A stretch of DNA of 64,000 bases from DATJKD01 sp963834855. GTDB taxonomy: Bacteria; Pseudomonadota; Gammaproteobacteria; Steroidobacterales; Steroidobacteraceae. This document shows positions 24,824-33,212 of this stretch, in pieces. Under the pieces are notes generated by a model. It made no database searches. It saw nothing but the letters and a program-made list of their open reading frames with translations, and had not been told where the DNA came from. The stretch is taken from the NCBI GenBank assembly GCA_963834855.1, contig CAWIDH010000028.1, forward strand, positions 55,636 to 119,635, written 5' to 3'. The position numbers were made by a program, and so were the translations under genes. How positions within the stretch are numbered: the stretch's first letter is position 1; every line of letters begins with the position of its first letter.

Positions 24824-25942
24824 TCAGCGTTCCACGACATAGCGGATCGCGTAGCCGTCGAGTTCCGCCATGATCTCCGGCATGGAGACGAGGTCGACGC
24901 AGGGCCTGGCGCCGCGCACGGCGATCGGCTCGTAACCGGGAATCGACAACAGCTTCTTTACCACGAGCGGTGCGGGCGTTGCAGGTATCTGCGGCCCGTC
25001 GCCGCGTTCCGCGACGAGTGTCGCCTGCCGCCAGGCGAGCCGGCCAGGCGCATCGCGCAAAACGACACGCACGTGCATGGCGCCGACATCCGAGCCGAAC
25101 CGATCGAAGGCGTCCGCGATGCGGATCAACGGGGCCGCCTGCGGTACGAGCGACCGCACGAGCCCCGCACGCACGGCCCGCGAAAGCGCGGACAGACCCA
25201 GGTGCAGGACCCCGATCTCGAGGCCGGCGCGGACGGATCCGCGACGCAGCGCCGGGTACCGATCGCGCCAGATCGCCCGTTCGGGCGTGTCGACATTGGA
25301 CAACCAGCGGCGGCCCACCGGCGGCGGGTAGCGATGACCGGTCAGCCCGCCCCAGCCGTATTCCCGGCCCGTGCCCGCGAGCGAAGGAATCGCGCGCCCG
25401 CAGTAGCTCAGTATCGCCCGCGTAGTCGCGAGGCCGCGCGGCGCCCTGTGGCCTGGCGAGATTCCGACGTCGATCTCGACGACGTCCTCCTGCGCCGCCA
25501 CCAGCTCGGCGACGATTGCGGTTGATATTGCCGGCACCGTCGATGCTCCGCTGACGACGAGCACGTCGCGGCCGCGGGCGGCGGCATCGAGTGCGGCGAT
25601 TCCCGCGACACGCTCGCGGCCATCGGCGATGTCGACGTAATGAATCCCCGCCTGGACACACAGTTCGGCGACAGCGAAATCCCGCCCCTGGAACGGTCCG
25701 ACGGTGTCGACCAGGACGGCTGGCCGCTGCGCCAGCAGCGCACGCACCTGGGCGGCGTCGGTGATATCGATCGCCACGGCGCGCGCGGGTCGCGCCCCGA
25801 GCGTCGCCGCAAACGCCGACGCCCGCGCGGAATCGCGCCCCGCAATGATCAGCTCCAACTCGGGATGACGCGCGAGCGATGCGGCGATACGGCTTCCGAA
25901 CACGCCGTATCCGCCGAGCACGACGACCGTGTACCGCGGCAT
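24824..25942 (-). CDS. Saccharopine-dehydrogenase-like NAD(P)-binding oxidoreductase
   Basis: 372 residues. An N-terminal Rossmann fold (VVVLGGYGVFGSRIAASLA, GxGxxG variant) and VDTVGPFQGRDFAVAELC identify the Sacchrp_dh_NADP family. The C-terminal half is specific to the group found with DUF4166. Probably reduces or oxidises an unknown hydrophobic substrate; true saccharopine activity is unlikely. Convergent with the DUF4166 gene and 11 bp from the next minus-strand gene. Confidence 0.85.
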   Translation of the reverse strand: MPRYTVVVLGGYGVFGSRIAASLARHPELELIIAGRDSARASAFAATLGARPARAVAIDITDAAQVRALLAQRPAVLVDTVGPFQGRDFAVAELCVQAGIHYVDIADGRERVAGIAALDAAARGRDVLVVSGASTVPAISTAIVAELVAAQEDVVEIDVGISPGHRAPRGLATTRAILSYCGRAIPSLAGTGREYGWGGLTGHRYPPPVGRRWLSNVDTPERAIWRDRYPALRRGSVRAGLEIGVLHLGLSALSRAVRAGLVRSLVPQAAPLIRIADAFDRFGSDVGAMHVRVVLRDAPGRLAWRQATLVAERGDGPQIPATPAPLVVKKLLSIPGYEPIAVRGARPCVDLVSMPEIMAELDGYAIRYVVER

Positions 25943-25953
25943 GATCGCCGAGT

Positions 25954-26850
25954 TTACGACTGGTCTTCGTCGGCCTCCTTCTGCGCGAGCGCGAGCCCGA
26001 ACCAGTCCTCGCCGGACTGGTGCGGCCGGCGGAGCAGCGCCGCATGCCGTTCGTACGCGGCGAGCACCTCGTCCATGAGCTCGTTCGGCTCACCCGGGTA
26101 GAAGAACGCCGGGACCAGGTCTTCGTAGCGGTCGCCCGCCCAGAGCAGCAGCGCGAGCTCGACGACGAGGTCGCAACGACCGCGTGCGGCGGCCGCGTCG
26201 ATCGGCAGGAAGGTGTCGAAGCGGATGAACGGCATCTCGGGCTCGAAGTCGCCGACGAACACGCCCGAATACCCCGGCACCAGCATCTGCCGGAAACCGC
26301 GCGCCACTGCGAATTCGTGCAGGCGCGAATTGGCGATGAGCAGCGCGACGCGCAGCTCCCGCGCGGTCACACGCCAGTTCCGCCCGCGCTGGATGACGCG
26401 CTCGACGCTGTGGTTCGAGAACGCGGCGTGCCCGCGCCACTTCGACCGATAGATCGTATCGCCGGGGCGGATGAGATAGCGGCGCACGAACGAGCGGGCC
26501 GCGACGCCCGGCCACTCCGCGAGCCACGCGCTCCCGGTCTCGAGGCAGGCGACCGCGAGGCGCGCCACGCCGTCGGGCGTCGTGTCCGTGTACGACACGA
26601 GCGCGCGCGGTGACCACGCCTTGTCGAGCCCGGCGAGCACGCGGTGCGCGGCGCGCAAGGTCGGCGCTCCGTGCAGCGGCTGGCGGCGGCGCCGGCGGCG
26701 CGCCTCGGCCGCACGCTCCTGTTCGTCCTCGAGAAAACGGCGCACGAGGCCCCGCGCGTGACGGTCGGTCACGGTCACGGGCGGTGCGGGCGGCGGGGTC
26801 CTGCGGGGCAATCGGGCTCCAGCGGCTGGGCGTCCGGTCGATCCTCGCAT
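25954..26850 (-). CDS. Conserved hypothetical protein
   Basis: About 298 residues from ATG 26850; GTG 26778 is an alternative. No domain recognised. The first third is basic and Ala/Arg-rich (EDEQERAAEARRRRRRQ), the rest is a well-formed globular sequence (FVRRYLIRPGDTIYRSKWRGHAAFSNHSVERVI, FDTFLPIDAAAARGRCDLVVELALLLWAGDRYEDLVPAFF) that is clearly coding. Upstream of a divergent HAD gene, downstream of which lies the reductase on the same strand. Confidence 0.65.
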   Translation of the reverse strand: MRGSTGRPAAGARLPRRTPPPAPPVTVTDRHARGLVRRFLEDEQERAAEARRRRRRQPLHGAPTLRAAHRVLAGLDKAWSPRALVSYTDTTPDGVARLAVACLETGSAWLAEWPGVAARSFVRRYLIRPGDTIYRSKWRGHAAFSNHSVERVIQRGRNWRVTARELRVALLIANSRLHEFAVARGFRQMLVPGYSGVFVGDFEPEMPFIRFDTFLPIDAAAARGRCDLVVELALLLWAGDRYEDLVPAFFYPGEPNELMDEVLAAYERHAALLRRPHQSGEDWFGLALAQKEADEDQS

Positions 26851-26969
26851 CGCCCCGGCCGCGGCGCTTGCCCGTGTTGGCAGATTTCGCGATCGGCGGT
26901 CGAAAAGTGCACAGTCCGTGCGTTGCCGCGCGCATGCGATGATGCCCGCTGGGACCGGAGGGGATACGC

Positions 26970-27632
26970 GTGCGCGCGATGATCTTCGACCTGGACGGCA
27001 CCCTGGTGGACACCGTGTACGCGCACGTCTTTGCGTGGCAGCGCGCGTTCGCGGAGGGCGGCCTGGCGATCGACGGCTGGCGCATACACCGGCGCATCGG
27101 CATGAGCGGCGGGCTCTTTGCGCGTGCCGCCGCCCGCGAGCTCGGGCGCGAGATCGACGCGGCGCGGGCCGAGGAGCTGCAGAGACGCCACGGGGAGCTG
27201 TTTCGCGAATTCCTCCCGGAGCGCCGTCCGTTGCCCGGCGCAGTGGAGTTGCTCGAGACACTGCGCACGACGGGCGTGCCTTTCGGCATCGCTACGTCGG
27301 GACGGCGACCGGAGATCGATCTCTCGCTCGAGGCCCTGGGCGTCGGGACCGACACGGTCGTCATCGAGCGCCGCGACGTCGCTCGCGCAAAACCCGAGCC
27401 GGACCTGTTCCTGGCCTGCCAGGAGAGACTCGGCGTTCCGGCGCAAGAGTGCTACGTGGTCGGCGACGCGGTGTGGGACCTGCTGGCCGCTCGTCGCGCC
27501 GCGATGCTGAGCGTCGGCCTGCTGAGCGGCGGCTACGGCGAGGATGAGCTCGTGAGCGGCGGTGCATTTCGCGTCTACCGCGATCCGGCAGACCTGCATC
27601 GCTCGCTCGACGAGCTCGGGATCCTGCCGTAG
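26970..27632 (+). CDS. HAD family hydrolase (beta-phosphoglucomutase/phosphatase-like)
   Basis: 220 residues. Motif I DLDGTLVDT (nucleophile and acid Asp), motif II IATSGRR, motif III lysine in RAKPEPDLF and motif IV VGDAVWDLLAA are complete, with a small helical cap between motifs I and II. Such proteins dephosphorylate small metabolites such as sugar phosphates or phosphoglycolate; substrate not predictable. Divergent from the gene at 25954-26850. Confidence 0.9.
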   Translation: MRAMIFDLDGTLVDTVYAHVFAWQRAFAEGGLAIDGWRIHRRIGMSGGLFARAAARELGREIDAARAEELQRRHGELFREFLPERRPLPGAVELLETLRTTGVPFGIATSGRRPEIDLSLEALGVGTDTVVIERRDVARAKPEPDLFLACQERLGVPAQECYVVGDAVWDLLAARRAAMLSVGLLSGGYGEDELVSGGAFRVYRDPADLHRSLDELGILP

Positions 27633-27703
27633 CGCCGGGTCGTCACAAAACCGTCAAGTAAGGCCGGTAGCGTGAACAGGTTGTAGGCACAGGACGTGGA
27701 CCC

Positions 27704-28057
27704 ATGTCGACGCTCGATATTCTTCGCAACGAGCCGGACCTACGCAGCTACAGGCAAGGCGAGACGGTTTTCCAGGCAGGGGACCCCGGCGACTGCATGT
27801 ACGCGGTCGTGGACGGCCGTGTAGAGATTCGACTCGAGGGAACGGTCATTGACCACATCGCGGCCGGCGGCGTGTTCGGCGAAATGGGCTTGATCGACCA
27901 CAAGCCGCGCAGCGCAACCGCCGTGGCCGAGACAGACTGCAGACTGGCGGTGATCGGCGAGAAGCGATTCCTGAGGCTCGTCGAGCAGATGCCCCAGTTC
28001 GCGCTGCAGATGATGCGCGTCGTCACCGGGCGGCTACGCCAGCACGGGCCTCATTAG
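27704..28057 (+). CDS. Cyclic-nucleotide-binding domain protein
   Basis: 117 residues, a lone cNMP-binding domain with no DNA-binding or enzymatic part. FQAGDPGDCMYAVVDGRVEI and GGVFGEMGLIDHKPRSATAVAETD form the beta-roll and phosphate-binding cassette (FGEMxLxxxxxRSAT), with the Glu and Arg that contact the cyclic phosphate. It probably senses cAMP or cGMP as a partner protein. A nucleotide-cyclase gene lies 600 bp downstream on the same strand. Confidence 0.9.
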   Translation: MSTLDILRNEPDLRSYRQGETVFQAGDPGDCMYAVVDGRVEIRLEGTVIDHIAAGGVFGEMGLIDHKPRSATAVAETDCRLAVIGEKRFLRLVEQMPQFALQMMRVVTGRLRQHGPH

Positions 28058-28180
28058 CTCTCGCGCGAACCTCTCGAGCTCTGCGCCCGAACCTCTCGCC
28101 GACTGCCCGGCTCAGCCACCGGCCACAAATTGCGTCCAGCTGCGGTTCAATAGCCGCGGTTGCGGTGCAGTGGGGTCAAG

Positions 28181-28660
28181 GTGACTGCTGAGCTCATCAT
28201 TTACGTCGATGCCGATGCGTGTCCCGTCAAGGCGGAAACCGTGAAGGTCGCGGCGCGCCATGGGCTCCCCGTGGTCTTCGTTGCCAACTCGTGGATTCAG
28301 GTGCCCCGTGGATTGCGGATCCGGGTGCAGGTCGTACCGGGATCCTTCGACGCAGCGGACGATTGGATCGCCGAGCATGTTGCGCGTGACGACATCGTCG
28401 TCACCGCGGACATTCCGCTCGCCTCTCGTTGCCTGAAAATGGGCGCCAGGGTTCTTGGGCCGTCGGGGAGGACGTTCTCCGACGACAATATCGGCGACGC
28501 ACTTGCCACCCGCGATCTGATGGCGGATTTGCGGGCGTACGGCGTGGGTGGCGGACCGCCGCCATTCGGACCCAGGGATCGGTCCCGGTTTCTGGAGCGG
28601 TTGGAGCTGGCCGTGAGGGAGGCGAAGGCAAGTCGCGGCCAGGCGCAGGGGCCTCTATGA
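28181..28660 (+). CDS. yaiI: YaiI/YqxD (DUF188) family protein
   Basis: 159 residues from GTG 28181. IYVDADACPVKAE near the start, ITADIPLA-like VTADIPLASRCL and FSDDNIGDALATRDLM are the DUF188 signature; the fold is PIN-like with conserved Asp residues. Function is unknown in any species. 22 bp upstream of the cyclase gene, so possibly co-transcribed. An open frame 7 codons longer has no ribosome site. Confidence 0.9.
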   Translation: MTAELIIYVDADACPVKAETVKVAARHGLPVVFVANSWIQVPRGLRIRVQVVPGSFDAADDWIAEHVARDDIVVTADIPLASRCLKMGARVLGPSGRTFSDDNIGDALATRDLMADLRAYGVGGGPPPFGPRDRSRFLERLELAVREAKASRGQAQGPL

Positions 28661-28682
28661 TCGGGGCAAGGATGCTCCAGTC

Positions 28683-30557
28683 ATGCTAGGTCGGTCGCGG
28701 CCGTCGAGTCCCGAAACAGAGGAAGAGCTCGTCACGGAAGCCGAGCGACTGTTGCGCCAGGGCGAGCCGCTGCTCGCGTACAACATCGCCGACACCGGCC
28801 TGCAGCGCTGGCCGGAGCACGTGCGCCTGCGCCAGCTGCTGGCCCTCGCACTCGCCCGCAGCGGCGACATCGAGCGTGCCAACCGGATCCTCGGCGACCT
28901 CGCTCGCGCAGGTCTCGACGACGCGGAGACCCTGGGCGTGCTGGCCCGCACGCACAAGGATCTCGGGATGCGCGCGACGGATCCGAAGCGCCGCGCGGAC
29001 CACCTCGAGTCCGCGTACCGGCTCTACGAGCGGGCCTACGCTTCCTCGCGGCAGCTCGGCGCCGCGACGGGCGCCTATTACACCGGTATCAACGCCGCGA
29101 CGGTCGCCGTCCTGCGCGGCGAGCTCGATGAGGCCCGGCGGATAGCCGCGGAAGTGCTCAGCATCTGCGACGGCGTGCCCGGCGGTGCGCCCGGGTCCGA
29201 GGCCGAGTACTGGCGGCAGGCTACCCGCGGCGAAGCAGCGCTGATTCTCGGCGATGCACCGGCGGCGGCGCGTCACTATGCCGCCGCGATGGCGCTGGCG
29301 CAGGGCCGCTATGGCGATCTCAGCACCACGCGCCGGCAGGCGCGACTGCTGGCGGCGCACCTCCCGGTCGACGCGGCCTGGCTTGCGGAAGTGCTGCGCA
29401 TTCCACCCGTCCTGGTGTTCGCCGCTCACCGTGTCGACCAGGCGGAGCGCCAGACGCCGGGCTTTCCTCCCGAACTCGAGCCCGTCGTGCGTCACGCCAT
29501 CCGCGAGTCGCTGGCCGCCACGCGGCCGGTCGCGGCGTACGGGTGCGCGGGCTGCGGCGCGGATATCCTTTGCCTCGAGCTCGTGCAGGAGCTCGGCGGA
29601 CAAATCCACGTCGTCCTGCCATTCCCACCCGGGGAGTTTCGTCGCACGCGCGTCGACACCGCCCCCGGCGATTGGGGCGCGCGCTTCGACCGCCTGCTCG
29701 ACACGGCGGACAGCCTGATCGTCACCAGCGACCACCGCGCAAGCGGCAGCGTCGCGACGTTCGAGTACGCCGACCTCGTGATGACGGGCCTCGGCCAACT
29801 GCGCGCGCAGTGGCTCGATACCGCGCTGCGCGGCCTCGCTATCCGGGATCGGGAGGGCGACGGGGCACCCGGCGGTTCCGCCTCGGTCGTGTCGGTGTGG
29901 GAGCGGAGGGGCATCCCGATCAACCATGTGCATCTGGGGAGCCTGAAGTCGTCGGTACGCAGGCCGGGCGCTGCGCACAACGGGGGGACCACGGCTCCCG
30001 CCGTGGAGCCACGCACCCACCAGTTCCATATCAAGGCGCTGCTGTTCGCCGACGCGGTGGGCTACAGCAAGCTGAGCGACGACCAGATCCCGCGCTATGT
30101 AACGGGCTTCCTCGGCGCCGTGGCGGATCTCAACCGGCGCACGCAGCACCGGTGTGAACACGTCGAGACCTCGGGCGACGGGCTGTACATGGTGTTTGCC
30201 GACGCGAACGATGCCGCGCGCTACGCGCTCGAACTGAGCGCGCTGATCAACGGCACGGACTGGACGGCGCAGGGCCTGCCGGCGGACTTCAACCTGCGCA
30301 TCGCGCTGCACTGCGGCCCGGTGTACTGCGGGTGGGACCCGATCACCGAGTCGGCACTCTTCACCGGTCCGCACACCAGCCGCGCCGCGCGCATCGAGCC
30401 GATCACGCCGCCGGGGCAGGTCTACGCAAGCAGCGCCTTCGCTGCCGTCGCCGCCGCGGGCGGCGTCGACGACATCGCCATGCGCTACGTGGGCAGGATC
30501 CCGCTCGCCAAGGGCAGCGGCTCCCTGTCGCTCTACCACGTGCAGCCGGCGGTCTGA
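28683..30557 (+). CDS. TPR / SLOG-like / class III nucleotide cyclase protein
   Basis: 624 residues in three parts. Residues about 10-240 are TPR-like helical repeats with the TRAFs-binding/TPR-S character (LAYNIADTGLQRWPEHVRLRQL, RTHKDLGMRA). Residues about 240-400 contain YGCAGCGADILCLELVQELG and LPFPPGEFRRTRVD, an SLOG/Rossmann-like nucleotide-binding segment. The last 180 residues are a cyclase homology domain: metal Asp in LLFADAVGYSKLSD and second Asp in ETSGDGLYMVF, with FTGPHTSRAARIEP near the base-binding end. It probably makes cAMP or cGMP in the cytoplasm in response to a signal sensed by the TPR/SLOG part. A cNMP-binding protein is encoded just upstream. Confidence 0.85.
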   Translation: MLGRSRPSSPETEEELVTEAERLLRQGEPLLAYNIADTGLQRWPEHVRLRQLLALALARSGDIERANRILGDLARAGLDDAETLGVLARTHKDLGMRATDPKRRADHLESAYRLYERAYASSRQLGAATGAYYTGINAATVAVLRGELDEARRIAAEVLSICDGVPGGAPGSEAEYWRQATRGEAALILGDAPAAARHYAAAMALAQGRYGDLSTTRRQARLLAAHLPVDAAWLAEVLRIPPVLVFAAHRVDQAERQTPGFPPELEPVVRHAIRESLAATRPVAAYGCAGCGADILCLELVQELGGQIHVVLPFPPGEFRRTRVDTAPGDWGARFDRLLDTADSLIVTSDHRASGSVATFEYADLVMTGLGQLRAQWLDTALRGLAIRDREGDGAPGGSASVVSVWERRGIPINHVHLGSLKSSVRRPGAAHNGGTTAPAVEPRTHQFHIKALLFADAVGYSKLSDDQIPRYVTGFLGAVADLNRRTQHRCEHVETSGDGLYMVFADANDAARYALELSALINGTDWTAQGLPADFNLRIALHCGPVYCGWDPITESALFTGPHTSRAARIEPITPPGQVYASSAFAAVAAAGGVDDIAMRYVGRIPLAKGSGSLSLYHVQPAV

Positions 30558-30723
30558 GGGGCAGCGTGACGGCGTGACGGCGCGCCAGCGTTTGCCGAAA
30601 TGGCGCGTTGGTCCCATTGCGGATGCCGGGCGCGCGGTTCAGGGTGGGCGTCTCCGGCAGCGGCGGCACATGCCGAAGGAACGGGCAGGAAACGTCGGAT
30701 CCACGGAATCAAAGGAGACCATC

Positions 30724-31345
30724 ATGCAGATCACGGACATTCTCGGTCAGATCGGCGGGATTCAGTCGGTGGCGCGCGAACTCGGCGTCAGCGAGGCCCA
30801 GGCAGCGAGCGGCGTCGGGGCCCTGCTTCCGGCGCTGCTCGGTGGGTTCAAGAAACAGGCGCAGTCGCAACCGACGGGATTGGACGGCCTCGTCGGCATG
30901 CTGGGCGGCCTCGGCGGCGGCGGCCTGCTGGACGACGTGCTGGGGCCGCAACCCACTCCCGTGAACCGCGGCAATGACGTCCTTGGGCAGATCTTCGGCT
31001 CCAGGGACGTGAGCCGCACGGTCGCGCAGAATGCCTCTGCCCGAACGGGACTCGACCCGTCGCTGCTGAAGAAGATGCTGCCGTTGCTCGCGATGCTGGT
31101 CGCCGGCTACCTGGCGAAGCAGGGCCGTGCATCCGCGCAGCCTCAGATGGGAGGCGGACCGGGCAACCTGGGCGGCGGTGGACTGGAGCAACGCGGGCGG
31201 CGGGTTGGGCAACGTACTGGCGGGCATGGTGGGCGGCGGCGGCCAGGGCGGGCTGCCGGATCTCGCCTCGATGCTCGACCTGGACCGCGACGGCAATCCG
31301 CTGGACGACATACTCGGCATGGCCGGAAAGCTCACGCGCGGCTGA
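30724..31345 (+). CDS. DUF937 domain protein (frameshift)
   Basis: Starts MQITDILGQIGGIQSVARELGVSE, the typical DUF937 opening, with a Gly-rich middle and LLKKMLPLLAMLVAGYLAKQG. In the G-rich stretch near 31186 one extra G shifts frame; the other frame carries the normal ending GGGLGNVLAGMVGGGGQGG and LDLDRDGNPLDDILGMAGKLT. Corrected length is about 206 residues. The role of DUF937 proteins is unknown; some copies are cytoplasmic and abundant in stationary phase. Confidence 0.8.
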
Positions 31346-31429
31346 GCCGGAGGGCGGCGCCCGTCGCTGCCGCCGCTCCCGCCGCAGAGCCGCGCGGGCC
31401 GGCGGCAGCGGGTCGAGGTCGACGCGCGC

Positions 31430-32056
31430 TCAGTCCGTGCGCTGGCGCGCGTAGAAGCGGCGGACCTTGTCGAGGTTTCCGCAGGTTTTCATGCTGCACC
31501 ACCGGCGTGAGCCATTGCGGCTGGTATCGAGGAAGACCCAGCCGCAGTCCGCCGCCGGGCACGCGTGCACGCGGGCGAGGCGCGCGGGGTCGGTGAGCAG
31601 CTCCGCGGCCGACAGCACGACCGCGTGAAAAGCGCGCTGCCAGCCGGGCGTGCCGGCCGCCCATTCGTGGACATGACCGGCCGGCGTGGCGCGGATCGCG
31701 CGCGCGGCATTCGCGCGCCGCCAGTGACGGTTGAACGCCTCTAGCGCCGCAGCTCCCTCCTTCCTGCCGGCGAGCGCCGCGCCGAGCACGTCGCGCCACT
31801 CCTCGCGGAAGGCATGCAGCTCGCGCATGAACTGCGCGGCGCGACGACCGGACGGCACCGGCCCGAGTTCGACCGGGACACCGGCCGCCCGCGCCCAGGC
31901 AAGCCAGTCCTCGAACCCGGCGAGCCGCTCGACCGGCGTGGGCGTGCGCGCGTCTTCCACCGTGTTCAGGAAATCGAGCGCGAGGGCGCCGCCGACGAAG
32001 TCATCGGCGCCGAACCGCTGGCGCGCCTGGTCGCCGGAACTATCACTAACCATCAA
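31430..32056 (-). CDS. ABATE-CGNR zinc-finger regulator
   Basis: 208 residues. An N-terminal ABATE domain (GGALALDFLNTVEDARTPTP) is thought to bind a small ligand; the C-terminus is the CGNR zinc finger (CPAADCGWVFLDTSRNGSRR, WCSMKTCGNLDKVRRFYAR, with the Cys set C..C..C..C). The family is thought to control stress genes next to it. Divergent from a small ORF and a TlpA-like gene, its likely targets. Confidence 0.9.
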   Translation of the reverse strand: MMVSDSSGDQARQRFGADDFVGGALALDFLNTVEDARTPTPVERLAGFEDWLAWARAAGVPVELGPVPSGRRAAQFMRELHAFREEWRDVLGAALAGRKEGAAALEAFNRHWRRANAARAIRATPAGHVHEWAAGTPGWQRAFHAVVLSAAELLTDPARLARVHACPAADCGWVFLDTSRNGSRRWCSMKTCGNLDKVRRFYARQRTD

Positions 32057-32148
32057 ACGAATGTTGACAGGTTAGGCTGTGGAAGTCCAGACTGATAACC
32101 GTCTACTCCACGATTGCAGGTTAGAGAGTACCGGCCAAGGAGGACCGC

Positions 32149-32370
32149 ATGAACACCCACGAATGGCACTCGAGAATCATGGTCGCCGGGCTGTCACGCG
32201 GCCTGTGGATGACGCCGGACGCAGGCTTGCGGTCTGGTGCGGATACGGCGGGGTCCAGATACCCGGGTGCGTGGCCGCGAAGGCGCGGCGGACGGCTGAC
32301 GGCGGACGACGACCGCGATCGCTCGACGGGCGATGAAATCTCCTCCCCCGACGACCGGTCTGACTGGTAA
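32149..32370 (+). CDS. Small ORF with a strong ribosome site
   Basis: 73 residues of unknown type, MNTHEWHSRIMVAGLSRGLW ... Its ATG is preceded by AAGGAGG at ideal spacing, far better than most genes here, which is the main reason to list it. It lies between the CGNR regulator (divergent) and the TlpA-like gene, whose start is 27 bp after its stop. It could be a leader peptide or the N-terminal part of a broken gene. No homology recognised. Confidence 0.4.
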   Translation: MNTHEWHSRIMVAGLSRGLWMTPDAGLRSGADTAGSRYPGAWPRRRGGRLTADDDRDRSTGDEISSPDDRSDW

Positions 32371-32396
32371 GTGATAAACCGTGCAGAGGAGTGTCC

Positions 32397-33005
32397 ATGC
32401 GCCACCGGAAAATCGGTCGTGCCCTGCTCTACGTCGTAGCCGCGGCGTTGGCCGTGTTCGCCGCACCCATCGCATCCGCCGGCGCTGCGGCACCCGTCGC
32501 GCCCGAGCTGCCGCGGCTCGCCGCCGCGAACTGGATCAACTCGCCTCCGCTCACGCTCGCCGGCCTGCGCGGGCGGCCGGTGCTGGTCGAGTTCTGGACC
32601 TTCGGCTGCGGGAACTGCCGCAACACCCTGCCCTGGGTCGAGCGCGTGCACGCGCGGTACGCGCCGCAGGGGCTCACGGTCATCGCGGTGCACACGCCGG
32701 AGTTCGACGGTGAGCGCGAGCGCACCGCCGTGGCCGACGCGGTCGACCGTCTCGGCATCCGCTACCCCGTCCTGATCGATAACGACTACGCGTACTGGCG
32801 CGCACTCGGCAACCAGTACTGGCCGGCGTTCTACCTGATTGACGGGGACGGGCGCATCGTCGATGCGCGCATCGGCGAGCTGCACTCGGGCCGGCGGTCG
32901 GCCGACGCGTTCGAGGCCGCGATCGTTCGGCTGCTGCGCGGCGGCCGCCCGGCGGCTCAGGAAGCCGGGCTGATCAATTCGACCGTCGGAAAGCAGCTGC
33001 GGTAA
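32397..33005 (+). CDS. TlpA/DsbE-like periplasmic thioredoxin
   Basis: 202 residues from ATG 32397 (GAGGAG upstream). A signal peptide ends near GAAAPVAPELP. The redoxin domain holds the active site in VLVEFWTFGCGNCRNTLPWV (CGNC), followed by IRYPVLIDNDYAYWRALGNQYWPAFYLID with the cis-Pro WPAFYL. It would reduce or transfer disulfides in the periplasm. Divergent from the CGNR regulator; a PIN-domain remnant overlaps its 3' end on the other strand. Confidence 0.85.
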   Translation: MRHRKIGRALLYVVAAALAVFAAPIASAGAAAPVAPELPRLAAANWINSPPLTLAGLRGRPVLVEFWTFGCGNCRNTLPWVERVHARYAPQGLTVIAVHTPEFDGERERTAVADAVDRLGIRYPVLIDNDYAYWRALGNQYWPAFYLIDGDGRIVDARIGELHSGRRSADAFEAAIVRLLRGGRPAAQEAGLINSTVGKQLR

Positions 33006-33163
33006 CGTCGCACGTCCCGCGTCAGGATCGGCCAGCCCGCCACGGCCGCGTGCGCGATCGACAAGCAAGAAACCTCCTCGATCTGCCCGAACGCGATCGA
33101 CAGTTCGGCATAGATCACCGGATTGATGGTGTTGGTTAGAATCGTGCGCGTTCGACCGGTCAT
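32957..33163 (-). pseudogene. PIN-domain (VapC-like) toxin with internal deletion
   Basis: 68 residues. The N-terminal piece (NTINPVIYAELSIAFGQIEEV) and the C-terminal piece (SIAHAAVAGWPILTRDVRRYRSCFPTVEL) match the two ends of the roughly 130-residue PIN toxins whose middle reads 'fflaYRrrGG...lpDffIgAHA'. About 60 residues are missing in the middle, in frame, and the first catalytic Asp is replaced (LTNTINP for LLDTNVL). A dead toxin. No antitoxin is adjacent. It overlaps the TlpA gene end by 49 bp. Confidence 0.7.
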
Positions 33164-33212
33164 GAACGGCCTGGGTCGAACCGCTCGTTAATCCCTGGCC
33201 AAAGGAGGCCAC

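Noticed and set aside
28686..30617. A 643-residue frame antisense to the cyclase gene
   Set aside because: No motifs, high Arg and Ala, and a real three-domain protein on the opposite strand.
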